Assembly (NCBI GenBank): GCA_033085395.1
Contig: JANQBS010000028.1
Span: 62,001 to 126,000 of the forward strand
Source of the DNA: Xanthoparmelia taractica
Lineage: Eukaryota; Ascomycota; Lecanoromycetes; Lecanorales; Parmeliaceae
Direction: 5' to 3'
Length of the DNA: 64,000 bases
This document shows positions 33,906-46,600 of the stretch, in pieces. Position 1 is the first letter of the stretch. Each line of letters begins with the position of its first letter. Under the pieces are notes generated by a model. The model made no database searches. It saw nothing but the letters and a program-made list of their open reading frames with translations, and had not been told where the DNA came from. The position numbers and the translations under genes were made by a program.

Positions 33906-35841
33906 TTAAATAACACTCCTCATCACGCGTACAAAGATGTTCTTGTCCCGTTTTGTGGCCGCGTCGTCCAACGGGTCCAACTCGAACGTCCGCATACCCG
34001 TCAACAGATCCATGTTCTGTGCTCGCACGAAGAAGCCGCCCTTGTTCTTGGAGTAGATTTTCCAAAAGATGAAGAGCGCAATGACAATGGGCCCCGCGAG
34101 ATATTCTTGGAAGAAGTTGGTGGCGGTGGTAGAACCGCCGGGTGGCTGCGATCAAAATCAGCAAAGTCTTCAAATAGTTCGGGCAAAGAAAAAGGGCGAC
34201 TTACAAAGAGAGACACGTAAAAAGTGGCAATGAGGGCGATGCAGTTCAGGAAGAAGCCAATGTAACTGCCGATAATACCGAACTGAGCCTGGAATGGCAG
34301 TTCATCCAAGGTGTGTCCCTGTACCATCCAGCCATGGCGGAAACGGATATGGGAAAGACAGATGCTGCCCCAGACAAAGAAGTATGAAAGACCAGAGAGA
34401 GAGAGGAGCCAACTGAAGAAGGTAGAGCCAGCGCTGGCTTCGTTGACGAAGGCGAGGAGACCGAAGACGAGCTGAATGACAACACACCAGAGGGGGCGAC
34501 CTTTGCTATCAATGTACATGAGGAACTTTGGGCCCATGCCCCTCGCTGCAAGGGCTTGCATGGTACGTGTAGAGCCAAAGGTACAAGAATTCGCAACGCT
34601 TAGGACGGATATGGTGATGACGGCGTTGAAGACCGAGGGAAGACCGCTGACACCAGCCATTTGGATTGCGAGCACGAATGGCGAAGCCTTGGTATTGGCC
34701 CCGGACGAGCCGAGGAGTCTGGGGTCGTCAGAAGGAAGAATCAAGCCGACCATGAAGAGCGAGATGACATAGAAACCCGTGATGCGCCAAAACACTTGCT
34801 TGGTGGCAGTCGGGAGAGACTTTCGGGGGTCAGCGGCCTCAGCAGCAGCAAGACCGACAAGCTCGGTCCCGCCAAAAGCGAAAGAGGCGTTGACGAAGAC
34901 GGAGCAGAACCCTTTGAAGCCATTTTTGAACGCGCCCGGATCGTGCCAGTAGTGAGCGCCCAGGTAGCCGCGGTTGACACTGGTGTGGACACCTCCAACG
35001 TCAACAACGATGGCGAAAATGATGAAACCGACGACGGCTGCGACTTTGATACAGCCGAGAACGAATTCGACTATCAACCGCGGGCTGTCAGCTACCAAAG
35101 GCCAGCAAATTTGAAAGGGGCCGATGAACTCACCTTCACCGTATCCTCGCACACCGAAGAACTGGACGATGCAGAGGAGGAAGAGGAAAACCGCGATCCA
35201 AATGCCAATGTTGAGCTCCTTCCAAAAAGAGATTGTGATACCAGCAGCGGTGATTTCGAAGGGTAGCACGGTCAGCCAGCCTATTGCATAATCCCAGCCC
35301 ATGGCGAAGCCCCTGCCAACGTATGTTATTCACCCATTATTCACCCATTCATAGTATTTTGAGTTCGTACCAAGCTTCGTCGATGAACCTGCAACCGTAG
35401 GTGAAGAAGGCGCCGTTGACGGGGTAGAGGACGGCAAGCTCTCCCAAAGCTTGCACGGTAAAGAGCAACATGAAACCGACAATGATGAAACCGATGAGCT
35501 AGAACACACAGTCAGGCATACAAGTCTTGCGCAGAGGATTGCTTGCTGCAGGTCACATACCACACTGCCGGGGCCACCATTGTTAAATGATGACCCCGAA
35601 CCGACGAAGAGACCAGCACCAATGGAACCACCTGTTGTTCCCAACTGTCAGGAAAAGTTGTGCATCTTGGTGGGCTTTGTTATGTTTGGTAGGATATACC
35701 GATAGCTATCATCTGCATGTGGCGGCCTTTGAGGTCGCGCCTGAGACCTCCAGCGGCGGCAGGCTCAGGGTCGAAATCGGCATCGCGACTGCCATTACTG
35801 TCGTAGGCTTCATCGATTACGCCCTTCTCTTTCGCATCCAT
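33906..35841 (-). CDS. Amino-acid permease (YAT/AAP family)
   Basis: Six exons, 35841–35700, 35631–35561, 35498–35371, 35312–35134, 35070–34205 and 34145–33906, give 541 residues. Splicing rebuilds the family signature MIAIGGSIGAGLFVGSG at the start of TM1, then YPVNGAFFTYGCRFIDEAWGFAMGWDYAIGW and GYGEVEFVLGCIKV. The inner part has FGGTELVGLAAAEAADP and SLPTATKQVFWRI, diagnostic of fungal amino-acid/proton symporters of the plasma membrane (GAP1/DIP5-like). Twelve membrane segments are expected. Hydrophilic ends carry lysines near the N-terminus (MDAKEKG) suited to ubiquitin-dependent turnover. Intron 4 (35133–35071, 63 bases) keeps the frame open if retained. Confidence 0.93.
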
Positions 35842-37433
35842 GGTTGCGGTAGAAGAGGTTGTGACGTCAAGGGAAGGAGGAGGTGGGGAGGAGGTGGAGA
35901 AGAAGGAAGGTAGCACACGACACCGGGGGCGGGGAGGCTGTTATGTAAAAGAGGCAAAGGGGAAGAGATAGAAGAGTGGGCGGGGCCAGTTTTGAAATAA
36001 GACAAGTCTTTTGAGCTAAGGATAGTAGTGGTAGCCTGGTTGATTGAGAAGTTGGATATGCGGGTGGGGCATATTCCAAGAGGTTGGCAAAGAGGTGTAT
36101 GGCCTTGTAAAGACGGTCTTTTATTTGATTACCCTTATATAGTAATAAGTAAAATAGTCTTGATGCGAGCATGAGCGAATGGAAGATGAAAAGATAAGAG
36201 AAAGGGAGCCAGCTGCAGCTTCCCTCGGTCTATCGGGTGCAGCTACCCCACTCGACCGCTTTCCCCGAGTCCCAATAAGCATCTAGCTCTTGCTTGCTCT
36301 AGCGAAAAACCCCACCCCTTGCCTACATATAATGCCTCCTTAGTTGCTGATAATGCATCTCGCTTATTTTACCCAATCAGAACTAGATCTGCAGGATGAT
36401 CGGTTATATACACCGTGCTAGACCATAAAAAGGTCAAGAGCCCGATTGTGCAGCGGCCTCTAAGCCGCTCGTCGCATGTCTTCCGACTCCTACAACATTA
36501 TCTCCCTTACGCCTCGGCCCTATTTCACCAATCACATGGCTGTTCCATCCTCAAGCGTGCGGCTTTTAGCCCTTGAACGGTAACTCGTACGGGTCAAGGA
36601 AGGTACTGTCGTAGATAGAGACATTAGAGGTGAGAGCTAGGAGACTGCCGATTTGAAAAGAGATGCGACATCCTTCCACTAGCCATTGATCACGATGCCT
36701 TCCCTTCCCATCCCACGTAAAGAAGCCGGGATGCTGAGGAGGAAAGTGGAAGTGGCGGCAAGGCAGGACAAGACGGATCAGCCAAGGGATAACGGGTGGC
36801 AAAAAAGATAGTCAACATGCGATCGCCATGTGCTTCAATCGTGAACGTCTGTAATGCTACCGAGTATTTTTGTGTCAAGTATAGGCGCGCAAGATACTTT
36901 TTGACCATGAGGGAACCGATTCCCAAGATCCAGATTGGAGATACACACTGTGCTGCAGTGGAAATCTCCCCACAATCTTATCTGGTTTTTCTTTTTTCTT
37001 CTTTCTTCTTTCTTCTTTTAGGTATCTTCTTCTTATCAAAACGCCAGGAACGCCTTGTCGGTGATTGATGAATTTGATGGGAATAATTACAAGTATAGTC
37101 GGCCAGTTCCGGTTGGACTAATAATTTGGAATCACATCACATGCAATACTTTAATTCATCAAAAACCGCGCCTTTCCACTTGAGGCTTAAAGCCCTTGCA
37201 CTCACTCTCCTTATTAAATCGTGGCCGATCTTGGCCGGGTCTTGGCGCTTCGTGCTGCTGGCATTGCTTCTTATCCCAACCTCTCAAGTCACCTCACACA
37301 AACACTTTCATCCCGTCTCCTCTTTAGGAACAGTCGCCTCAATGCGGTATCAGGTGGCGATTATCATCATGCCTCGCATCTCTACCATTATGTGTTTCTA
37401 ACATGGACTGCATGCGCTCTCTAGCTATATCTT
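35842..37433. other. Intergenic, permease promoter side
   Basis: No coding exon was recognised between the permease start and the stop of the arrestin-like gene. A repeated TTCTT run lies at about 36991–37016. Confidence 0.5.
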
Positions 37434-38857
37434 TCAACCCCCTTCACCATCCGAGTCATCGGAGAAATGCGAGTCCCGGTTGACAAAGAGCTCGGATGAG
37501 ACCTGGATGGGAACTTCAAGCCGCATGCTTCCCTTCTTCGGGCCCATGACATCCCCATGCATCCGGAAGTTCAAGACAAGCACGACTACATAGAAGTGGG
37601 AGATTAGAGCCGAGTAAAATGTCGGGAGGTAATGCTTCTTCAGAGGCAGCATCACTCGCAATGGGAGAACAGTCGTCAGATATCTGCGACCCCCGACTTG
37701 GTCAGACGAGCTTGTATCTCGCTTCTCTACAGCCAAGTCACGCTGCCACTTCACTTCTTGCACAGTTCCCCCAGCCAGCGGTATCGTTTCGATCGACAGT
37801 CCGTCGTCAGTCCCGTCTGCCCTCGTACCGATCCGGTATGGACAGTCCAACATCAAGTTGCTAGACACCCGTGTTGCCGCTCGGAGCTTGGCCGTGATCC
37901 TCGTCAGCTTAGGAGGAAGGCCATTGACTTCGATCGGCTCGAATCTCAACTTCATCTCCGCCCTTGTCTCTACCGTCTCCTTCTGGCACGTATCGTAGCC
38001 TGTCGAGATGGGCACGCACAGAGCCTTTGGCTGAGCCACCTCCATTTCCATCTTCCCCTGACTACCAGTCCATGCTTTCCCCTCCAAATATACCGTCGTC
38101 GCTGCGACACTTTCTTTGCCTAGGGTGCTGGAGATCTGTAAGGGCGGCTCTTCTTTGACGATGGGCATGATTCTTATCGCTCGTGATGTTTCTCCAAGCG
38201 ATTTTTCCGTTCCGTCTCTCAGGAGCTTCGCTTTAATGCAGTACGAGATGGAGACGATGTTCGGTGCCGTGCTGGGGACCGAGTTCTTCTCGTAGCTTGG
38301 TGGAAGCTTGAGCTGAGCTTGTCTCACGCTCTCTCGCAATATTGCCTGCCACTCGGCCGGCTTCCTTTGGTCCGGTGGTACCTCGAACCGGAACGGGATC
38401 TTGTAAAACCATCCAACCTCCATTGTCCTGATTCTACGGAGCTCAGACCTGTCCACGGGCTCTTTCAAGGTAAGAAACGTCTGCGAATTCTTATGGTCGC
38501 GATTATTGCCCCCAGGAGACAGCAAGGGCGGTCTCACGAACGTCGTGGCCGTTCCTGTTAGCCTCGCATTAGTCCCCAGTCAAAGACGTGTTGCCCAACT
38601 GGATTTGGGAGGTGGTGACACAAAGACGTTGGCCCGCTACCTTCGAGGGTTATGGAGACGGCGTCGAACTCAGTGCTCTCAGGCATCTCCATGCTTACAT
38701 AGCCTCCGACTTCATCTCCTGTTGCGAAAGTCTTGGGTACAGATAGGTTATCGAAGTGCTCCAGTGTGATTGTGAGAGCCACTTTTTTCGGTTCGGAAGG
38801 GGTAGTGGACCGAGCTCTGCCAAAGTGAGGCTTCGAAATGTTTGTGAACGTGTACAT
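37434..38857 (-). CDS. Arrestin-like N-terminal domain protein
   Basis: Two exons, 38857–38641 and 38554–37434, with a GTAGCG…CTAACAG intron, give 445 residues. The junction restores SITLEGTATTF, the G-x-x-x-T-type strand near the start of the arrestin N fold, after DEVGGYVSMEM. The second half continues in beta-rich arrestin-like segments (WFYKIPFRFEVP, IVSISYCIKAKLLRDG, LEVPIQVSSEL). In fungi such proteins (ART family) bring Rsp5-type ubiquitin ligases to plasma-membrane permeases, usually through PPxY motifs. I see no PPxY in this product, so an adaptor role is uncertain. The C-terminus is acidic (DSHFSDDSDGEGG). An amino-acid permease lies 1.6 kb away on the same strand. Confidence 0.78.
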
Positions 38858-39491
38858 GATGCCAGAATGATTATCATCATTCGAAGAGAGTCTTCTACAG
38901 CCATATACATGCTGCAGGAGTTTTAGGAATTAGGAATGGAGTACGAGTGGTCCTATTCGTTTCTCTCAATTCGCTTGGTTGGCCAATCCGATTGGGTTGA
39001 AGCGGAACTAGCTTCGGCCGACGCTGTCCTGTCAGCAGGGACACTCTATATCGAGTGGTGGATGACTCCTCACAATTGGCTTGGGCTTTACGGCTACTTG
39101 CCGCCGATTTGTTGTTTTGTTTAATGATGAAGATGGACATAGGCGAGAAGAACCTGATCGGCGGCGATTGGGCGCTTCGCTCTGGGCAAGTTGAAAACAA
39201 AAGTGAATCAAGCAATAGGTCCATCTTTATGGAAATGATACACCAATATACAATGCCTTGAACATAGGTGCAGAGTCGGGTGACAATGCAGCACGGTGTT
39301 CTCGGAGCGGTAAGAGAACCCCTCGGCTTGGGCAAACTCCCCTCACATCGTACACTTCTAATTCACTCGCCACCTTAACACTTTGCGGAATACCTCTACT
39401 CTCACATGATGATTTCTTCCACTGCAAAACGAGCAGGCCATCCTCTATATCGCCTCAACAACATTTGCAAGCCATCAAACAAAATCACAGA
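38858..39491. other. Divergent promoter region
   Basis: Spacer between the arrestin-like gene and the third IPNS-like oxygenase, transcribed away from each other. No exon recognised. Confidence 0.5.
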
Positions 39492-40755
39492 ATGCTGTTT
39501 CCCAAAGGCCTTACAAGCCTTCCATCTCCCGCTTCTTCTCGGAAAAGTGAGCCTTCGTCATGGGAGGCGAATGTTGCGGCCTCCCAAGGGCGTAATGCAA
39601 AAATCACCATTGTATCCTTTCACGGCCTCCTCCACAGAATTGCCGCTGCGAAATTGATGATGAGCCAGTAGGTGTTTCCAGCTCAGAATCCCCATTTTCT
39701 CACATTTGCGTACCCAAAATGCATGCCCCAAGGTTATACCCCAGCGAGAGTGCTGACTTTTGACGATTTGCTGTAGAGCATGTCGCCATGACGGGATATT
39801 CTACCTCGATATGACGGGCCAAGATGCTACTAAGCCACAGGATGAGCTCAATATCACAAAGTATCTGGAGCATTCAAAAAAGCTACATGCTCTTGCGGAC
39901 GTGGAAAAGCTAGGCTTTGAAATTGACAACATCTTGCCACTTGGCACAACGGGGTGAGAACTCCTGCTGGTTAGCACGATCTTCTGTGAGAGGAGCTTGC
40001 TTAGCGTCTCCACAGGTACAAAGGCACTGGCAAGTTCCATGGGGTTCTAGCTGGAGATTTACCGCTTGAAGAAGATTGGCTCGTACTCCTCCCGAATCCC
40101 CTTACTACCATACCTCCCTAACATTGTTCCCCAACAGATCACCGGCAACGCAGTCGACGACCCTGCCCACTTCCGCAACCACCTCCCACCTCTCATCTTC
40201 GACAAATTATTCGACTACTATGCAATAGCGCGCTTCCACTCCATCGGGCTGAGCCTCCTCGACCACCTCGCCGTTGCCCTTTCGAACAAGGATCTACGAC
40301 TCGCCCACACAGAAGGCCACTCCAATACATCATCCCTCATTCTCTCAAAATGCACTCCCACGACCCGAAACGCCGCCGACAACGTAGAACCCCACACCGA
40401 CCCCGGAACCCTCTTGATCCTCTTCAACCCGCCACCGTCTCTCCATCTCTTCCGGCCAGCCGATCCCCAGACACCCAAATCGAAACCAAGATACATCCCC
40501 ATTAATCCTCCAAGCGGGTGCGCAGCCGTCATCGTAGGCGACGCTCTCAGCTTCCTATCTCGAGGCCGGCTGAAGGCTGCGCGAATGGCTATGGTTTCTG
40601 CAAGGGGTATGCAGGATGTGGAGGAGTGGCATTCGGTGGCGTATCGTTTGGGGCCGGATGAGAAGGCGACGCTAGTGGATTTTGAGAGGGTAAAGTGGTT
40701 GGCGGCGGACTGGCATGCTTCGAGGATGGGTGTGGATGCGGATGAGACTCTTTAA
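39492..40755 (+). CDS. IPNS-like 2OG oxygenase homologue lacking ligands
   Basis: Four exons, 39492–39667, 39777–39953, 40016–40043 (28 bases) and 40138–40755, give 332 residues with consistent phases; the third intron has a CCCTAAC branch point. Splicing restores SQACRHDGIFYLDMTG and TTGYKGTGKFHG, as in IPNS-like proteins of fungi. The proximal metal motif H213-T-D215 in EPHTDPGTLLILF is present. The strand that should carry the distal His reads FLSRGRLKAARMAMV, with Met near residue 277 where HRV is expected. The cosubstrate R-x-S site reads WHS (291–293) before VAYRL. Two of the required ligands are therefore missing in an otherwise intact frame. It may be a pseudoenzyme or use a changed site. 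Confidence 0.75.
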
Positions 40756-41961
40756 CTTGATGGCAAAGGGAGGGGATGGAGTGGAGTTTGCGCGTAGGGA
40801 GAGGGGAGGTTCCCCTTGTTCGACTCGTATGGTACTCCACCGATATACCCAAGGTGGTGAAGCTAAGGAACTGTTTTCCACGAAGTGACAGACCAAGCGA
40901 AGACAACCAGACAGATGACGATTGATGCAACCCTCGGTAACGCTGAACGGTCATCCAAGCAGCACTCGAAACCCAACAAGTTAGCTCTGGCACCAGCTCA
41001 CCTCACTCCTTTCATAACAAACCTCTCAGCCTCACCTACGAACACGAAACACATATCTCAACCACCTTTCCACCCTTCGACCCTGCCACCTTCCCAGCAC
41101 CAACCTCTCGCCAAATTACAGTCTCGCCAATTACAATCCACGCTCATCCACAGCTTCACACATCACACGGCCAACAAGCCCTCATACTCTCCACCCCCGA
41201 TTATGCCTACGCAACCAGCACGATCACTACACACAAAACACGACCGCAAGACAAAAACAGCTGCAACCTTCACAGCAGCTAGATACGCAGAGGTCTACGC
41301 ATTAAAAGTAGTAGCAGAGGAAGGGTGTTCTTCGAGGTCGCAATACCCGAGCCGTGCCGTGAAGCCAAATCACGACGTCGAATGAATGAATTGCGCGCGA
41401 TTGCTGCATTATCTTCAAAGAAAGGGGGAGGAAATAGTTCGGTGGTGGGCGGTGAATTGGGTAGGGAAGTGATGGGCGTATGGATGGGCGTACGAGCGTA
41501 CGGGAAGGAAAGAGGAAGGGATGCTGGGAAAATGGATCCAATAAATACACACATACGTACTATATCTCAGGCAACACAATGAATTTAGCGGAGCGGTGGT
41601 ATCTGCCTCCCTACCTACCTTACTTTAGCAAAGGATACATATCTCCACAAGAAACCACACATGAAAACCACCCACGAAACCACACATGAAACCACATGAC
41701 ACCTGCACCTCCACCTCCACCTACAACCCCTTTCCGTGATCAAAATCCGCTCTTCATACCTTGCGTACCTCGCGGAGTGGAGTCACAGTCACAGTCATAG
41801 CCATCATCACATTCGCCACGAGAAAATAAATATATATTCAAGAGACCCCTTTCCTCCTGCGAAGACATCGAACAAACAAGCCCAAGCCGAACACAAACAC
41901 AAACACGGATGAACTTCGGTTCCGAGTTGGGAGATTATTGATTTTGAAGGGGTGAAGTAGA

Positions 41962-41999
41962 GATGGATGGATGGATGGATAGATAGATAGATAGATAGA
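41962..41999 (+). repeat. (GATG)n(GATA)n microsatellite
   Basis: About four GATG units followed by five GATA units. Confidence 0.85.
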
Positions 42000-42602
42000 A
42001 AATCTCTTGTGCAGCGTAGTAATCTTACCTGATCGCTATATGGCCCCCTCTTCCCTCTTCCCTCTTCCCCCTACCTCTTCCTTCTTTCCCTTCCTTTTCC
42101 TCCCCATCTCCTTTCCTCCTCCTTCCCTTCCCCCCTTTCTTTCCTCCAATCCACCGTTCCCTACCCCTTATACCCCTTCTTTCTTCCCCCGCACAAAGGA
42201 AATCTAAAAAAACAAGAGAAACCAGGAGACCCAAGGAAGGAAAAAAATACATATAAAAGGTTCAAAAAGTAAACCGAGAATAAAGAATAAAAAAAAATGA
42301 ATAGAAGAAGAAAGAAAGAAAAAGAACGCATCCACCCCCTAACCTTTAGCAGCCCAAGAAATCGTAACCTGGACTTTTATAGCGATCGATCCAGTCATGC
42401 CGTCGTCCTACAGATCCTAGAAAAAACCCATACATTCGCACATACATACACATCTCACCTTCATCCGCTTTCATTATTTCAGAGCTGTCGGATGAGATAA
42501 ATCTATCTCACATCTGCACGTACATCGCGATTCTGTTCTGTAACGGAGGAAGCATGTACAAAAACCACACACACACATAAGAAGGCAGAGCGGAAGGGCG
42601 CC

Positions 42603-42615
42603 GGGGGGGGGGGGG
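42603..42615 (+). repeat. Poly-G tract (13 G)
   Basis: Uninterrupted G run in noncoding DNA. Confidence 0.8.
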
Positions 42616-42790
42616 AAGATCCAGCAGCCAGAGAACGCAGGGCAGCGAGGATCACCTCGCCTCGCAGAGCATCGCATCGCATCGCTTCCCCCCTCTCTCC
42701 CCTTCTCCCCCAAAAAAAAGAACAAACAAAAAAGGGCGAGGGTGGTGGGAAGAGTACAGAAATCCTCAACCAGCGCCCCCCCCTGCCTTC

Positions 42791-42824
42791 AAAAAAAAAA
42801 AAAAAAAAAAAAGTGGGGGGGGGG
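42791..42824 (+). repeat. Poly-A run joined to poly-G run
   Basis: Twenty-two A followed by GT and ten G. Its length may be affected by sequencing slippage. Confidence 0.8.
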
Positions 42825-43631
42825 TGGTCCCCTTAAGGAAGAAGCGCGATATTCTACTCGCGGGCTTAATGAGCGAATCGGGAGGTTAGGGATGACGATA
42901 TTGGCGCTGACGAGGGAGGGGGATGAGAAACTCATGGAAAGAGAGAGAGAGAGGTGGGTTAAGGGAGGGAAGGGAAGGGGAGGGAAAGGGGGTTTTCTTT
43001 TCGATGGGATGGGTGCGTCTGCTCTTCCTCCATGGTGGTAGATGGGAATTGAAGAAAAGAAGAGAGAGAGGGAGGGAGTTGAGTGAGGGAGGAAGACTGC
43101 GGAAGGAAGGTATGTTACGTTATATGCGCGCTTATCGCCTCAAAGTGAGTATGTAGCTATGTGGCAAGTCACCAAAAATCGGTATGTATGCAGATGGCAA
43201 TGGAACCGAGAGAGAAGAATCGGGCCATGGCAGGAAAGGAACGAGTGCTGATAATACATACAGCTCTGGGTTGGCGAAAGATAGGTGAAAAAGCATCCCA
43301 ATCATAAGGTAGATAACCCAATCGATGACCCAGCAGACCGAGCGAGATGCCGCCATTACAAAGGTAGAGTCCAGACAAGAGGTAAAGGTACATAGCCTGC
43401 CGACCAGCGAGCAATCTAGATAGCGCAAGAATCGTGCCTGCTGCGAGCTTTTCCACGCGGTATCCAAAACCCATCGCAAGCAGCGAAGCCACCAAGCTTT
43501 CAAAGCCGAAAAGTTGAATAGAAATCGCCGTCTGAGAAACGTACATGTCATCAAGAAGCCAAGCCAGAACTCACGCCCGGGTATCCCATTACAAAACCCA
43601 TACTCCCGACAAATATCCATTTACCGCGCAC

Positions 43632-46600
43632 TCAGGTTTGCGTCGACTCGGACCCTGCAGTGCTCGCGTTCTCGACAACGACCGAATTGTTCCTTCCGGC
43701 GTAGACTTTCTCTTTCTGCACTTGCGCAGCTTGCAAGCTGTCGATGTAGGTCCTGAATTTGACAATCTCGCGCAATAGGTAAGAAGACTTGCGCTCCCAA
43801 TTCGCCAGCGCTTTGGTATGGTTAGGGTGGCGCGAAGAGAACTACGCAATTGTCAGTAACAGCACGTTATTACAAGGACGGCCGTAGAAATGGGTACTTA
43901 CTGCCAGTATCATCGCCCCCCTCAGGTCGTTGTGCCTCTCCAAGTCTTCCGTAATATTCTTCACGTATGTGTGCAATGCTTTGAGCTGGTCTACTTCCAT
44001 CAAGACGCTGGCGACCATACTCTGTTGCGGCGGCGTCCAATCAGTAATCACGGCTCTGTCCCCTGGTAGTCTTGGCCTGTAGGTTCCTTGATCGATCGAA
44101 CTTCTTGCACTCCTGATTGAGCTCTGTAGACTCGGTCTTGGTCCTGAGCCGCCGACGGCCGAGAAGGATGAACTCTTCTCAACGTTCATAAAGGAAGTAT
44201 CAATGACATTCTCTCCCCAGCCGTACTCGATGTTGCTTATGCCGCCGACCAGTGGCTCTTTGGACAAGCGTGCACTCCAGTAATTCGCCGTCGACACGAA
44301 CTCTCGTACAATCTCCGGTGTGCCGACTTGGAAGAGGTGGACCGCGCCTGTAGGCAGCGAGAGTGCCCAAACATGAGGTCTGGCTTTGGAGTAGCCAGGC
44401 GGCGGAAGGCTGCTAGCGATGGTGTGGCGGAGGAGGAAGGTGCCAAGTGTTTCAGCGCTGTCTGCCCAATTACCTCCACCAACAACACCACCAGGAGCTC
44501 TTTGATTTTTGGCTTTTTGACGCAGGGATTTGGCGTTCATGCTGAAAGAGAATAGACGTAAATACCCCTTTTCAATGACAGCGAAGCTCTCAACCCAATT
44601 CCTATCCTTGGCTCTCTTGTCGACCGACTCAAGATGATGTTTGTGCTTCAGGATGCCCTCTTTCGCCCATGGCGCACCTGCAAGCCCCAGACCCTCATCT
44701 TCAAGAAGCGGAGCAGCGCGAAGGGTTTCTTCCTCACCCGCTGTACCTTCTTCTCGTATAATAGCTTGGCTCAAAGCATTGGCGAACCCGACCGACTGTT
44801 GGTAGTCGCCCTGTGGATAGTTCGATGCGAAAGAGTCAAGGGAGATGGTTGTCTGGGTCTTGCCGAAAGATGAGAATTTGCTCCAGGCACTGGTGACAGA
44901 AGGGCTCGTGACAGAGGAATGCTCATCGAGACTCGATCGCCGACTGGAAGCCAAAGTCCCTGATGTGGAGGCCGGATAGAGACGAGGCCTGGACCTATTC
45001 TTCGACTGCCATCTGCCTGTGCCAAGCCGTTGCTCCGACCCTTGACGTCCACGACTGTAGCTCAAGTTTTCAGAACCAGCTTTGCTAAGCATGCTAGGTG
45101 TGCGGCGGAGCATATTATTGGTCATGGCGGAAAGGCTGTTCGATGTATGCGGTGTTTGCGGACCAGGCTCGTTCGTCTCAGTTCCATGGAGAGGCAGTGG
45201 TTGTTGGCGAATGGAGACGTAGAAGTCCTTCAGAATGATCTCAATCTGATTCTCCCAGGTACTCAATTTGCCATGGAATCCACTTCTCACGAATGGGCCA
45301 TTGTCACCCTGAGAAGTGGCGTAGTCCAGCTGTGTAAGAGGAGCTGAAGTGTATGCTGTTTGATCAGATGGCCGCTGCGACAGTCGATAGATCGGCCTCT
45401 GGCCCTCAAATGACCGCCTGCCTTCGTGCGTTTCGTGAAATGTCTGCGTCTTGCCACTGGCGTACGAAGGATCCACCCATGGTCGCGGAGGAGGAAGCGT
45501 AGAGGCACGATTATTAGTGAAAGCATCTGGAGCAGCATCTGTCACTACACGGCGGATGGTGGGTAGAATGTTTTTCAGGAACTGTTGGCGCGTCATCTTC
45601 GTCTCAATCTCCGCCTGATGCAAATCCGTGTTGAGCATCAAGACTGAGTAGCAGATCGTATGCACGACATCTGCCTGACCGTTAGCTGGGCCACTTTGAG
45701 CTTGTGATCAGACGTACCTGTAGCTTTGAACCCATGGCTGGGGTTGCAGGCGCACCAGCGATTAGAGAAGGCATCAAGTATACGGTCTACCTGCTGAGCT
45801 TCGCCTTTCAGGTACAGCTTACTGCATAATCCTCGTAAAGCAGCAAGGATGTTGAGGCCCTGCCAGTCAAAGAGCTCGACGTAGGCTTGCCGCACACGCA
45901 TACGTTCTGGACCTGGTTCTCCAAGCCAAGCGGCTGCCATTGGTTTGCTCACCAAGCTCTCTTCGCCGTCGTAGATTTGTTTGGCTTGCGCACGATCTGC
46001 CTCACTCGGTCGGCTTGGATCAATTTCCACGCTGAGCTTATGTGCTGCATCTTCTGACGTTGGCTCAGGGAAGTGGATGTCGTCGCTTGGCTTCGATGCG
46101 CTCTGAACCGAAGAAGCAGAATGATAATCGCTGATAGGAGAGATCTCAGCGCCGTCAGCAGGAATAGAAACGTCCAGCTTGCGCAGCTTTGGCTCAGGAC
46201 TATCGGGCTGTAGCCACAAGCGCTGAGAACGGTCATGTATCCTTGTAGATTCAGAGGGAGACGAACGGTTCTTATTGCTTGTCAATTGCGATGGGGTGAG
46301 CCAATCCTTTGGTTCGGACTTCGCAGGGGTTGCGCGACCAGCGCGTTGTGATGGAGGCATGTTGTTATTACGTGTGGAGAGCACGTTCCGATTCCTTGCA
46401 GAGTCGATCCGGCGCTGATGTAGTGATTCAGTAGACTCGTTCGGCTTTGAGCGAGGTCGAGGATTCTCCTTGCGCGATGACGAAGAGCTAGGGAAGCTAG
46501 TTGGTGGTTGATCAAGACTGACGGTATTTTGACGAGCGAGCTGAGAGTCATTGGCTGCACCAGGTATCTTCGTCTCGTTACTGCTGTCGTCGTGGAGGAA

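Larger units (their letters stand above)
40756..43631. other. Gene-poor spacer with many microsatellites
   Basis: No supportable gene in 2.9 kb. The minus strand just beyond the SYT1-like stop carries two overlapping open frames (43132–43620 and 43169–43546) that are hydrophobic but featureless and likely 3' UTR. Simple repeats are listed separately. Confidence 0.5.

Noticed and set aside
40885..41385. 166-codon frame rich in Pro, Ser, Thr and His
   Set aside because: Low-complexity composition continuous with surrounding noncoding C/A-rich DNA; no recognisable domain or splice partners.
43132..43620. 162- and 125-codon minus-strand frames after the SYT1-like stop
   Set aside because: Hydrophobic but Trp/Cys-rich and featureless, in two competing frames; more likely the 3' UTR.
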